A stretch of DNA of 64,000 bases, from contig NVWK01000011.1 in assembly GCA_002733605.1 (NCBI GenBank), positions 1 to 64,000 on the forward strand, in the 5' to 3' direction. Position numbers and translations under genes: made by a program. The notes under the pieces were generated by a model. It searched no databases and was not told the DNA's origin. It worked only from the letters and a program-made list of their open reading frames with translations. The DNA is from Robiginitomaculum sp. (GTDB lineage: Bacteria; Pseudomonadota; Alphaproteobacteria; Caulobacterales; Maricaulaceae). Shown in pieces: positions 34,618-43,878 of this stretch (the stretch's first letter is position 1; the number at the start of each line of letters is the position of its first letter).

Positions 34618-35412
34618 ATGGCCAAAACTCCAAAAACTGACACTGCAGAAGCAGCACCTGTCACCGGCACTGTAATGATGTATGAAGATCCAAAACCCTT
34701 GACCAAAGACGCCCATGGCAAATTCGGTGTCAAGCAAGTGAAAAAACCGTTCGCATTTATGCAAAACTCGCATTTCATGCCAATTACAGCCCCTGAATTT
34801 GGTTCTGCCTGTAACAGTTTCCCGATTATTTTTGCTGGCGAGGAAAAAACGCCGCTCGCCGTCATGGGTATTCGTGCCAACGAAAACCTGTTCGTCACAG
34901 ATGGTCAGTACGACCCTTTGTATTATATGCCGTCCTTTGCCCGTCGCTATCCATTTGTGCTTGCGGGAGACAAGGAAAATGATCGCTTTGTTGTTTGTGT
35001 GGACGAAAAAGCAGAGTGCGTGACAGATAAAAACCCGGATAGAGCGTTTTTTGATGGTGATGAGGCTTCCAAGTTTACAACGGATGCTTTCGAGTTCTTG
35101 AAACAGTTCGAGCAAGACCGTCGGGCCACAGACGTTATGATCAACCGGTTTAAAGAACTGGATTTGTTCGAGCAAAAAGAAATGAATTTTCAAGGTAATA
35201 ATGCGGATGGGTCTTTGGCCGAAAAACAAAAAATTGCCGATTATTTTGCGATTACTGATGAAAGATTGCGCGCGCTTGATACGAAAACAACCAAAGAGTT
35301 GATGGACAATGGCTTTTTAGTGGTTGCCTATGCGCATATGCTGTCCCTTAACAACTGGCAGCGTTTGGTCACTATGACCCTGACACGCTCCCAAGCGGAA
35401 GCTAAAGCATAA
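34618..35412 (+). CDS. SapC family protein
   Basis: 264 residues, member of the SapC family (named for a Campylobacter S-layer-associated protein, function of bacterial members unclear). Recognisable parts: FAFMQNSHFMPITAPEF, FPIIFAG, YDPLYYMPSFARRYPFVLAG and FDGDEASKF, then helical C-terminus. No signal peptide. The gene stands alone, with a 5-prime hairpin and its own terminator. Confidence 0.88.
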   Translation: MAKTPKTDTAEAAPVTGTVMMYEDPKPLTKDAHGKFGVKQVKKPFAFMQNSHFMPITAPEFGSACNSFPIIFAGEEKTPLAVMGIRANENLFVTDGQYDPLYYMPSFARRYPFVLAGDKENDRFVVCVDEKAECVTDKNPDRAFFDGDEASKFTTDAFEFLKQFEQDRRATDVMINRFKELDLFEQKEMNFQGNNADGSLAEKQKIADYFAITDERLRALDTKTTKELMDNGFLVVAYAHMLSLNNWQRLVTMTLTRSQAEAKA

Positions 35413-35432
35413 TCTTTGCGTATATATTTTCT

Positions 35433-35461
35433 AAACCCCGTCCTTGTGGCGGGGTTTTTTT
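35433..35461 (+). terminator. Rho-independent terminator after sapC
   Basis: AAACCCCG and CGGGGTTT form an 8-base stem with a nine-base loop, followed by a run of T residues to 35461. Ends the sapC transcript 21 bases after its stop. Confidence 0.9.
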
Positions 35462-35523
35462 ATGCCTGAATTTTACATCTGGGCATGTATCAAAACTCCG
35501 TGAAGTGGGGATGACAGGCTAGC

Positions 35524-37665
35524 ATGTTAAACTGGCTACTGTATAAGGTTGGTATGAAAACCGGTTTGTCTTTTCTGATCCTCATGAGCGCATTATGGCT
35601 CGGCGCCTTTACAGGCCATGCGTCCGAAACTGCGCCGGTAAAGTCCGGGCGGATCACGGCCCAGCTTGTTACCAGTTATGACCGCGCAGCGCCCGGCGAT
35701 GATATTCATATTGCCCTGTCCCTGCGTATGGACAAACATTGGCATACCTATTGGCGTAATGCAGGCGGGCCGGGGGAACCGGCCGAAATTATCTGGACAT
35801 TGCCCGAAGTTCTCAGTGTCGGCGAAATCACATGGCCATTGCCAAAAATCGTCCATACCGGCCCGATCGTAAATTATGCATTCGAAGACCGGTTGCTGTT
35901 GCCCATGACGCTACACATCTCTGAAGATGCGGCGGTGGGCGATGTTTTAAACATACAAGCCGAGGCGGAATATCTGGTCTGCTATCAAGTATGCTTGCCG
36001 GAAGCCGCCACACTGTCCTTATCCCTCACAATTGGAGAACCACTTGAGGACGGGCGCTGGGCGGCCAATATCAAGCGTGCCCTTAAAAATGCGCCCAAAC
36101 CCGAAGCCGGGTTTGAAGCGTCTGCACAGCTTGAAAACGGCAAGCTTATCATCGACATTCAATCGAATGATTTAAGAGATGGCCAGTTTAAAAACCCTTA
36201 TTTTTACCCCTATGTTCAAGACACAATAGATGCGGACCTCCCGCAAGTCCCCAAACAGGGTACGCAGGGGTTACGTCTGTCCATGACCCCGGGCTGGAAA
36301 CTGGAAGACGGTTTAAAAGACACGATTATGGGCGTCATTGCTTATGATAAAAATATTGATGGGCGCTGGCAACGGCGCGGGGTTGTTGTGGCGGCGTCTG
36401 TGACGACAGCTGTTAATATCGGGACGATCAGCGCGGCGACCACTACCATAAAAGGATCGTCCTTGGGGTTGATCGCGGCGGCTTTCAGTGCCTTTCTGGG
36501 CGGGATGATTTTAAACCTTATGCCGTGTGTGTTCCCGGTCTTGTCCTTGAAAATTCTCGGCTTCGCCAAGGCGGCACATGAGGACAAAGCTTTGATCCGC
36601 CGGCACGGGCTTATGTACACGGCGGGTGTGCTGGTCAGTTTTCTCAGCTTGGCCACAATACTATTGGTATTGAAAGCCAGTGGTGCCGCCATCGGATGGG
36701 GGTTTCAATTGCAAAACCCCGTCATGGTCAGCGCCCTCGCTTTGCTGTTTTTCGTCATTGCCCTCAACCTGTTCGGTTTTTTTGAGTTTGGCGGACGCTG
36801 GCAAAATACGGGCGGTGATTTGGCACGGAGTAAAGGCCTTAAGGGCGCATTTTTCACAGGGGTTTTGGCCGTTGTCGTCGCAACGCCCTGCACCGCGCCG
36901 TTTATGGCCGGCGCGCTTGGCTATGCTTTGGCCCAGCCTGCCCTGTCAGCTTTATTGGTATTTTTCGCGCTCGGGCTTGGGTTTGCCCTGCCGTTTCTGG
37001 CTCTGTCCTACATGCCTGCGCTGTTAAAACGCATGCCGAAACCGGGCGCGTGGATGGAAACGTTCAAACAGGCGCTTGCCTTCCCGATGTGCGTTGCCGC
37101 CATCTGGCTGTTATGGGTGTTGTCAGGGGTCGGGGATGAGAACGGTGTGGTACTGACCCTGCTGAGCGCCCTAGGCATAACGCTGGCCATATGGGGTTTA
37201 CAGCATAAGTCTAGCGTCGCCAAAGGGCTTGGCGTGGTCGGGGCATTGCTGTGTATCTATTTTCTGTTCAGCCTTAAACCTGCAACAGCCAATCCGGCGG
37301 CGCAGACTCAGGAGGCGTGGTCGCCAGAGCGGGTGGCGCAATTGCGCGCCGAAGGGCATCCGGTATTTGTTGATTTTACGGCCCGTTGGTGTGTGACATG
37401 CAAGGTGAATGAGAGACTGGTTTTACACACGCAGGCCGGCAAAGCCTTGATGGCGCGAACAGATACAAAAATGCTAATCGCCGACTGGACCCGCAAAGAT
37501 GACAGGATTGCAGATGAGCTGGCCCGACATGGGCGCTCGGGCGTACCGCTGTATCTCGTCTATAGTGCGGGGACGGACGCGAGCCCGCCACAAATTTTAC
37601 CACAAACTTTGACTTTCAAAACATTGGAGAAAGCGCTAAAGACCGCACAGAAACAAGCAGATTGA
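35524..37665 (+). CDS. Thiol:disulfide interchange protein, DsbD/ScsB-like
   Basis: Moves electrons from cytosolic thioredoxin across the inner membrane to periplasmic proteins. 713 residues: signal peptide (to about 30, ending TGHA), N-terminal periplasmic domain with the CYQVC pair (about 158-163), eight-helix membrane core carrying the conserved MPCVFP and ATPCTAP cysteines, and a C-terminal thioredoxin domain with the ARWCVTCK active site (about residue 625). Pgi follows 13 bases later. Confidence 0.92.
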   Translation: MLNWLLYKVGMKTGLSFLILMSALWLGAFTGHASETAPVKSGRITAQLVTSYDRAAPGDDIHIALSLRMDKHWHTYWRNAGGPGEPAEIIWTLPEVLSVGEITWPLPKIVHTGPIVNYAFEDRLLLPMTLHISEDAAVGDVLNIQAEAEYLVCYQVCLPEAATLSLSLTIGEPLEDGRWAANIKRALKNAPKPEAGFEASAQLENGKLIIDIQSNDLRDGQFKNPYFYPYVQDTIDADLPQVPKQGTQGLRLSMTPGWKLEDGLKDTIMGVIAYDKNIDGRWQRRGVVVAASVTTAVNIGTISAATTTIKGSSLGLIAAAFSAFLGGMILNLMPCVFPVLSLKILGFAKAAHEDKALIRRHGLMYTAGVLVSFLSLATILLVLKASGAAIGWGFQLQNPVMVSALALLFFVIALNLFGFFEFGGRWQNTGGDLARSKGLKGAFFTGVLAVVVATPCTAPFMAGALGYALAQPALSALLVFFALGLGFALPFLALSYMPALLKRMPKPGAWMETFKQALAFPMCVAAIWLLWVLSGVGDENGVVLTLLSALGITLAIWGLQHKSSVAKGLGVVGALLCIYFLFSLKPATANPAAQTQEAWSPERVAQLRAEGHPVFVDFTARWCVTCKVNERLVLHTQAGKALMARTDTKMLIADWTRKDDRIADELARHGRSGVPLYLVYSAGTDASPPQILPQTLTFKTLEKALKTAQKQAD

Positions 37666-37678
37666 TTTGTGAGCGCAT

Positions 37679-39253
37679 ATGACCGATACGAAAACCCTCT
37701 GGGATGAACTGGACAATCTGGCAAAAATCCTGCCGCCTTTGAGCACACTGTTTAAAGCCGATCCCGAGCGCGCTACACATATGAGTTTTCGAGTCGGTCG
37801 CCTATATGCCGATTTTTCAAAACAGCGGATTAACCCCACAGTTCAAAATACATTGCTGAAACTGGCCGAAGCTTGCGAGCTGGAAGACTGGCGGGCGAAG
37901 TTTTTCTCTGGCGAGAAAATCAATACGACAGAAAACCGCGCCGTTTTACATCCTGCCCTTCGCGGCACGGGCGGCGATAAGGACGTGCAAAAACAGGTGT
38001 CCGACATGCGGGCGCGCACGCGGGTCTTCGCAGATAAAATCAGGAATGACGGGCATTATAAAACCATCGTGCATATCGGGATTGGCGGGTCGGATCTTGG
38101 CCCACGCCTTGTCGCAGATGCGTTGGCGGCGCAAACCAAACCTGCATTGGCACTCCGGTTTGCCGAAAACGTAGACGGGGCGTCGATCAATGACGCGCTG
38201 GACGGGCTTGATCCGAAAACCACGCTGGTGGTCAGCGTGTCCAAATCTTTCACCACCCAAGAGACCCGCATGAATACGCAGGCAGCGCGGGACTGGCTCG
38301 GCGAGCATGCGGGCACCAATATTATTACGGTGACGGCCAACCGCGCAGGCGCAGAAGATTTCGGGGTCAGTCCCGATCAAATCTTTGATTTCTGGGACTG
38401 GGTTGGCGGGCGCTACTCCCTATGGTCTGCGGTCAGCATTAGTTTGCAAATTGCCTACGGCCCCGATGTGTTTGACCAACTTCTGGCAGGGGCGGCAGAG
38501 ATGGACGCGCATTTCAAAGACGCGCCACTGGAGAAAAACCTGCCGGTAATGCTGGCCATGACCGGTATTTGGAACTGCAATGTACTTGGCTATCCTTCAC
38601 AGGCGGTGATTGCCTACGCACGACGTTTGCGCAAATTCTCTTCCTTCCTGCAGCAGTTGGAAATGGAATCCAACGGCAAAGGTGTCACACGTTCTGGCCA
38701 ACCCGCTGGTGTGACCTGCCCTATTGTCTGGGGCGATGAAGGCACCAATAGCCAACATGCATTTTTCCAGCATCTACACCAAGGCACTCAAGGAGCGCCG
38801 ATTGATTTTATTGCTGTGCTGAACAGTGCAGAGGGACGGCCCGATCATCATAGTGCCCTGCTGGCCAATTGCTTTGCCCAGAGCGAAGCTTTGATGGTCG
38901 GGAAATCCGAAGCCAAGGTTCGCGAAGAGCTAAACGCGAGCGGTATGGATGCAGAGGCGATTGATCTGATTGCGCCGCACAAAACCTTCCCCGGCAACCG
39001 GCCTTCGACCACTATTTTGCTAGACAGGCTGGATGCGCATGCGCTCGGTAATCTGATCGCGCTATATGAACATAAAGCCTTTGTGCAAAGTGTGATTTGG
39101 GACATTAATGCGTTTGATCAATGGGGTGTGGAGCTTGGTAAAGTTCTGGCCAGCCAGATTTTAAGCGAGCTTGAAACGGACGCGTCTCTGGATGCCCATG
39201 ACAGTTCAACCGCGACCCTGATTAGACTTGCCCGTAGGGCTGCAAAATCCTAG
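37679..39253 (+). CDS. pgi: Glucose-6-phosphate isomerase
   Basis: Interconverts glucose-6-P and fructose-6-P in glycolysis and gluconeogenesis. 524 residues. Signature regions: HIGIGGSDLGPRLVADAL, SKSFTTQETRMN (phosphate loop), FDFWDWVGGRYSLWSAV (family pattern 1), and the end motif SVIWDINAFDQWGVELGK (family pattern 2). Gap-free length for the family. Sits between the DsbD-like gene and hisS with short spacings. Confidence 0.97.
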   Translation: MTDTKTLWDELDNLAKILPPLSTLFKADPERATHMSFRVGRLYADFSKQRINPTVQNTLLKLAEACELEDWRAKFFSGEKINTTENRAVLHPALRGTGGDKDVQKQVSDMRARTRVFADKIRNDGHYKTIVHIGIGGSDLGPRLVADALAAQTKPALALRFAENVDGASINDALDGLDPKTTLVVSVSKSFTTQETRMNTQAARDWLGEHAGTNIITVTANRAGAEDFGVSPDQIFDFWDWVGGRYSLWSAVSISLQIAYGPDVFDQLLAGAAEMDAHFKDAPLEKNLPVMLAMTGIWNCNVLGYPSQAVIAYARRLRKFSSFLQQLEMESNGKGVTRSGQPAGVTCPIVWGDEGTNSQHAFFQHLHQGTQGAPIDFIAVLNSAEGRPDHHSALLANCFAQSEALMVGKSEAKVREELNASGMDAEAIDLIAPHKTFPGNRPSTTILLDRLDAHALGNLIALYEHKAFVQSVIWDINAFDQWGVELGKVLASQILSELETDASLDAHDSSTATLIRLARRAAKS

Positions 39254-39262
39254 AGATAGATT

Positions 39263-40744
39263 ATGGCCAAGAAAAACAAACCCCAACGCCCGAAAGCCCG
39301 CCGTCCACGCGGGTTCGAGGATAAAAGCTCCGATATTCTACGCGCAGAAACCAAGCTGATTTCTGCGGCGTTTTCCGTCTATGACAAATACGGGTTTGAA
39401 CCTTTGCAAACCCCTGCATTCGAATATGCAGATGTGTTAGGGAAATTCCTGCCCGATGAAGACCGACCCAATGTCGGTGTGTTCGCGCTGCGCGATGACG
39501 ACGAACAATGGATGGCGCTCCGTTATGATCTGACCGCGCCTTTGGCACGCTATGTGGCCGAGAATTACGATACGCTTACTAAACCGTATCGGCGCTATCA
39601 GGCGGGCAGTGTGTTTCGCAATGAGAAACCCGGGCCGGGTCGTTTTCGTGAATTTATCCAGTGTGACGCCGACAGTGTCGGCGCACCGGGATCCGCCGCC
39701 GATGCAGAGATGATTATACTGGCCGCTGACGTTATGGAGGCAGCAGGGTTAAGCACGGGCGAATACGTAATCCGCGTGAATAACCGCAAGCTTCTGGACG
39801 GTATTTTAGAAGCCAGTGGTGTGCCCAACACGGACGAAGGGGCGGCACAGCGCTTGCAAATTTTACGGGCTATCGACAAGCTTGACCGGCTTGGCCCGGA
39901 CGGGGTGGCAGCATTGCTGGGCGAGGGCCGTAAGGACGAGAGCGGCGATTACACGCAAGGCGCCAATTTGAGCACAGACGGTATTAAAGCCGTTTTAGGG
40001 TTTACGACGGCCAGTGCAAATGACCGGATGGAAACGCTGGCAACGCTTGAGAAACTGGTGGGCAGTTCCTCTCAGGGACAGGCGGGCGTGCTCGAGCTTA
40101 AACACATCAATGACATTCTGGATGCGTGCGGGTATGGGCCGGACAAGGTGATATTTGATACGTCGATTGTACGCGGGCTAGGCTATTATACCGGCCCCGT
40201 GTTCGAGGCGGAATTGCTGGCCGAGATTAAAGATAAAAAAGGACGCCCTGTGCGCATTGGCTCTGTCGGGGGCGGTGGGCGTTATGATGATCTGGTGTCG
40301 CGTTTTCGCGGACAGGCTGTGCCTGCGACCGGATTTTCGTTTGGCGTATCGCGGTTTGCCAGTGCCTTGTCGCGCATGGGCTTGATCGGGGCGGCAGATA
40401 AAGCGCCTGTGATTATTTGCGTGTTTGATAAATCGCTTATCACGGAATATTTCAAGATGGCGGCGGAGCTTCGATCTGCCGGTGTGCGCACCGAAGTGTT
40501 TATCGGAGCGGGCAATATGGCGAAACAGTTGAAATATGCCGACAGGCGTGGTGCTCAGCTGGCGATCCTGATGGGTAGTGATGAAATGGAACGCGGCGAG
40601 GTCACGATCAAGGATTTGGCGTTAGGGGCAGAAATGGCCAAAGCAATTACCGACAATAAAGAATGGCGTGAAACCCAGCCTGCGCAAAGTACGGCGAAAC
40701 GTGAAGATTTGGTGACTGTGGTTAAAGGCATGTTGGCGGATTAA
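39263..40744 (+). CDS. hisS: Histidyl-tRNA synthetase
   Basis: Class II synthetase charging tRNA-His, 493 residues. N-terminus basic (KKNKPQRPKARRPRGFED), then motif 1; motif 2 is seen as YRRYQAGSVFRNEKPGPGRFREFIQCDAD. The His-specific pattern FDTSIVRGLGYYTGPVFE and the motif-3 region GGGGRYDDLVSRF with PATGFSFGVSRF are all present. C-terminal anticodon-binding domain with a DNKEWRE helix. Ends 4 bases from the convergent LytTR gene. Confidence 0.97.
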   Translation: MAKKNKPQRPKARRPRGFEDKSSDILRAETKLISAAFSVYDKYGFEPLQTPAFEYADVLGKFLPDEDRPNVGVFALRDDDEQWMALRYDLTAPLARYVAENYDTLTKPYRRYQAGSVFRNEKPGPGRFREFIQCDADSVGAPGSAADAEMIILAADVMEAAGLSTGEYVIRVNNRKLLDGILEASGVPNTDEGAAQRLQILRAIDKLDRLGPDGVAALLGEGRKDESGDYTQGANLSTDGIKAVLGFTTASANDRMETLATLEKLVGSSSQGQAGVLELKHINDILDACGYGPDKVIFDTSIVRGLGYYTGPVFEAELLAEIKDKKGRPVRIGSVGGGGRYDDLVSRFRGQAVPATGFSFGVSRFASALSRMGLIGAADKAPVIICVFDKSLITEYFKMAAELRSAGVRTEVFIGAGNMAKQLKYADRRGAQLAILMGSDEMERGEVTIKDLALGAEMAKAITDNKEWRETQPAQSTAKREDLVTVVKGMLAD

Positions 40745-40748
40745 GCGT

Positions 40749-41477
40749 TTAAACCTGCAAACCCTTTTCTTTGACATCCGCCATATAGGTGCGCGAAACA
40801 GGCGCCCTGACACCTGATTTCAAGACGAGAGACAGGCGGCCATTTTCGCGCCGCGTATCCACTACGCCCGCAATCGATACCCACCATGAGCGGTGGGTTT
40901 GTACGCCTTGCACGGGAGAAAGCTCTGCGAGCGCATCTTTGAACCGCATTAGAATAAGTGCGCCTCCGTTACTCGTGTGCACACGCAAATAATGATCTTC
41001 GGCAGAGATCGCATATAGCTCTGCCGTGCGGTATTTTATCGGCAGGTTTTGCATGAATGTTTTTATCGGTGCGTCTACATCTTCAGAAACGCGCGCCTTT
41101 AAAATGAAGCCCGCCAAGGCTGTGATGGCCAATGACATGATAAAAATTTGCCCGAAAATCACCGGCCAAAAGGCGAACGGGATGGGTGCTTGTTTCAGAT
41201 AAAAGCTTGCCAGTATAATCCCGAATATAAAGGGGGTGATAATCAGTGCTTTGAGAGCGCTTGCCACCAACCAGTGGGTTGTACGTAATCTCTGTTTGAA
41301 AATGTGTAAGCTTAGGCGGATGAGCACACTGCCCACGCCCATAAACCCGGCCCAATATAGCCAGCCTTTTAAAAAAGGGACGCCGTCATACAGGCCATAG
41401 GGCTTAATAATGGCTAGAAATGGCGCAACGACACCCAGTAACACAAGGTCTTGTCGTATTTCATTTCGTGTCATCAT
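40749..41477 (-). CDS. Membrane-anchored LytTR-type transcription regulator
   Basis: 242 residues: four hydrophobic segments in residues 10-130 (LVLLGVVAPFLAIIKPYG, WLYWAGFMGVGSVLI, LKALIITPFIFGIILASFYL, FIMSLAITALAGFIL) and a C-terminal LytTR DNA-binding domain (about 145-240), with LYAISAEDHYLRVHTSNG, MRFKDALAELSPVQGVQTHRSWWVS and APVSRTYMADVK. There is no receiver domain, so it probably senses a membrane or envelope signal. It is divergent from an alpha/beta hydrolase gene, its nearest candidate target. Confidence 0.9.
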   Translation of the reverse strand: MMTRNEIRQDLVLLGVVAPFLAIIKPYGLYDGVPFLKGWLYWAGFMGVGSVLIRLSLHIFKQRLRTTHWLVASALKALIITPFIFGIILASFYLKQAPIPFAFWPVIFGQIFIMSLAITALAGFILKARVSEDVDAPIKTFMQNLPIKYRTAELYAISAEDHYLRVHTSNGGALILMRFKDALAELSPVQGVQTHRSWWVSIAGVVDTRRENGRLSLVLKSGVRAPVSRTYMADVKEKGLQV

Positions 41478-41605
41478 TGTTTTTTAAACCGTGTTCATTT
41501 TGTTGCGTTTCGCGAAAGAAATTTGTCATTTCGCGTATATCGCATGTTTTTTCATGTGCGGGCAAGTCACAACAGAGCCAACACCCCTCACACACTGGAA
41601 CCTTC

Positions 41606-42535
41606 ATGAAAAAAATTATCCTTATTATATTCGCTCTCGCCGTTCTGATTATCGGGGCCGCTATGTTTGCGATGGCGCAATTGTCTGCTGGCTCGGACGT
41701 TTTGGAAAGCGGCGAGATAAAGCTCGCGGTTTGGCAACCACAAGAGACGCACATTGGCGCTCACGGCCTGATCCTGATTTCCCACGGGACAGGCGGGAGT
41801 CTCTACGATCATCGCGGTACGGCGAAGGCTCTGACGAAAGCCGGGTTTATCGTGGTGTCGGTGCTGCACGCTGGCGATAACTATCAAGATCACAGCAAGC
41901 TCGGGACGCTGGAGTATTTCCCTGACAGACAAAAAGAACTTGGCGCAGCGTTAGATCTCATCCTTGGGTCTGCAGAATATGGAGACAAGATTGATCCTGA
42001 CCGTATCGGGGCTTTGGGGTTTTCCATCGGAGGGCATACGGTTTTGAACTTGTTGGGGGCACGGTCAGACTTCAATCTTATTCGCAATCATTGCGCCGAC
42101 CCTGCGCGCGATCCGCGCCATTGTGCCTATGGGGCAGAACAGGTGGCGGAAGTGCCGGATCAGGATTGGGGTGCGATTGCATTTGAAAAAGACGTACGCA
42201 TAAAAGCTGCCGTGTTGATTAATCCGGTCGGCACAACATTCGGGGCGGGTGATCTGGATGCAATTACGATCCCCATATTGTTACGCGGTGCAGAACAGGA
42301 TCAGATATTAACGGCGCCTTTCCACGCACACAACGTTCATACACGTCTACCCTCCGCGCATGATTATCAAACCGTCAAGGCCGCACACCATTTCTATTTT
42401 ATTGAGCCCATGCCGTGGCCCTTACGGCTGGCTGGCATAGAAGCGGCACAAGATCCGAAAGGCTTTCACAGGACACGTGTATTGCGAGCTGTGGAAAAAG
42501 ATGTGGTGGATTTTTATATCAAGCATTTACAATAA
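41606..42535 (+). CDS. Dienelactone-hydrolase-like/PAF-AH-like alpha/beta hydrolase
   Basis: 309 residues from ATG 41606, with GGAA upstream; a longer open frame upstream lacks hydrophobicity and overlaps the LytTR gene. An N-terminal hydrophobic stretch (MKKIILIIFALAVLIIGAAM) is a signal anchor, so the enzyme is periplasmic. Oxyanion region LILISHGTGGSLYDHRG; nucleophile elbow ALGFSIGGHTVLN; late His in KAAHHFYFIEP. Likely an ester or lipid hydrolase. Divergent from the LytTR regulator. Confidence 0.87.
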   Translation: MKKIILIIFALAVLIIGAAMFAMAQLSAGSDVLESGEIKLAVWQPQETHIGAHGLILISHGTGGSLYDHRGTAKALTKAGFIVVSVLHAGDNYQDHSKLGTLEYFPDRQKELGAALDLILGSAEYGDKIDPDRIGALGFSIGGHTVLNLLGARSDFNLIRNHCADPARDPRHCAYGAEQVAEVPDQDWGAIAFEKDVRIKAAVLINPVGTTFGAGDLDAITIPILLRGAEQDQILTAPFHAHNVHTRLPSAHDYQTVKAAHHFYFIEPMPWPLRLAGIEAAQDPKGFHRTRVLRAVEKDVVDFYIKHLQ

Positions 42536-42844
42536 ATATAATGCATGAAAAAACGCCACAAAAAGGACGGCAAGCTGTGAAGCTGCCGCCAGTTTGAAGG
42601 GGTCTGACATTACATCAGAGGCTGTTTCAGTAGCCCCGTATCACATGCAAACAATGACGGTTTTATAAAAAATATGTGAAACCACACAGAAAACTTCCGC
42701 TCCGCAGAAGCGTCCTCATTCTACCGGTTTATAATGGGTACTTTTTGTCATTTTTGGCAAAAAATACGGGTTTAAAGCTACCCGCCTATTGCAGCGTGGA
42801 CATTCCTGGGGGAGGTACTATCCACGCTGAATAACATGATTGAT
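42536..42844. promoter_or_regulatory. Gene-free region with hairpins (309 bases)
   Basis: No credible gene. CAGCGTGGA (42792-42800) and TCCACGCTG (42821-42829) form a perfect 9-base stem around a GA/CT-rich 20-base loop. A terminator-like hairpin lies next to it (separate entry). A short GGCAAGCT/AGCTGCC arm pair is near 42570. Confidence 0.6.
42757..42784 (-). terminator. Terminator of the acidic lipoprotein gene
   Basis: On the minus strand CGGGT, eight-base loop, ACCCG, then TATTTTTTG. It lies 61 bases after the stop of the lipoprotein gene. The larger 9-base hairpin sits between stop and terminator. Confidence 0.65.
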
Positions 42845-43603
42845 CTAGTCTTCGTTATCGTCTTCAAGTTCAATCACGATACGGGTTGTGCGTTTACCGT
42901 CTTTCATGGTCACTGTTTTATCTACTTTTATATTCGAGCTATCGGTTTCAATTTGCTTGCCGTCTTTCATCACTCGAATTTCGCCGTCTTTTTCGACGAA
43001 AACCTGCACATTATCCTCCAAATGCATTATCCGAGGAAAGTTTCTCAGTCCTTCGAGGCCTTCTGTAGCGTCATCATCAAAGATCAAGACTTGTGTACCT
43101 TTTTTTCCTTCTATACCTTCCAAATGCATTGCCAAACGGGTGACCATTTTTTGGGTGTGGTCAAGGTCGGCAGATTTGAAATGCTCCCCATGTAGTTTAT
43201 GATCTTTCATGTGCTTTTTAAGCACGATCGTATGGGTTGAATTGTCTTTGCCATTTTCAACCATACGCTTCATGTGGAGCTTCATGTCCTTACCATCAAG
43301 ATTTTCCCATTCAAGAACCTTTCCATCCAGTTTTTTACCATTAATGATGACGATTCTTTCTCCGTCTTCTCCCTCGATCACTTGAACATCTGTCTCTATG
43401 CCCATATCAAACTCAGGGGTCCCCTCACGGGTCAAAGCACGCCCGTTTGTCAGCACGTATAATGTATGAGCTTCTTGCCCCAATTTGCTGTCTTGGTCCC
43501 CCGCCAACGCTTCAGCACTGGCCTGTTTGTAGGTTTGCGCACATCCGGATGTTGCAACAAGTGCCAAGACGGCCGCTGCTAGAAGTAGTTTTTGTAAAGT
43601 CAT
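42845..43603 (-). CDS. Acidic/Lys-rich putative lipoprotein, unknown function
   Basis: 252 residues from ATG 43603, with GAGGGG upstream. Signal peptide MTLQKLLLAAAVLALVATSG precedes Cys21; the lipobox TSGC is non-canonical at -3, so lipidation is probable, not certain. Charged throughout with Lys/Glu/Asp runs and several paired beta-strand patterns (VFVEKDGEIRVMKDGKQIET). It ends with acidic residues ELEDDNED. I do not recognise the family. Confidence 0.7.
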   Translation of the reverse strand: MTLQKLLLAAAVLALVATSGCAQTYKQASAEALAGDQDSKLGQEAHTLYVLTNGRALTREGTPEFDMGIETDVQVIEGEDGERIVIINGKKLDGKVLEWENLDGKDMKLHMKRMVENGKDNSTHTIVLKKHMKDHKLHGEHFKSADLDHTQKMVTRLAMHLEGIEGKKGTQVLIFDDDATEGLEGLRNFPRIMHLEDNVQVFVEKDGEIRVMKDGKQIETDSSNIKVDKTVTMKDGKRTTRIVIELEDDNED

Positions 43604-43878
43604 GAAATTCCCCTCATTATTTTTATAAGATAATCCGTTATGGCGTACCAAAGCTTACAACAACCCTACGCATTCATGACGTTTTGGTAATCAAACAGAA
43701 AGAAACCCGCCCAGATGATATCAACTGAACGGGCCGCAAGTTTAAGAATGATACTTAATAAGAAGGGAATAAGTAGGATGTGTTTATATCAGATGAGCTG
43801 AATGCATGCTGAACGAAATGCCTTGACCTTTTGGGGGCGGGGTGGCTCCATAGGCGCAGACCAATAACAGGATATATT

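Noticed and set aside
34351..35229. 292-codon frame antisense to sapC
   Set aside because: Overlaps an intact, typical SapC gene; no motif or ribosome site. A frame shadow.
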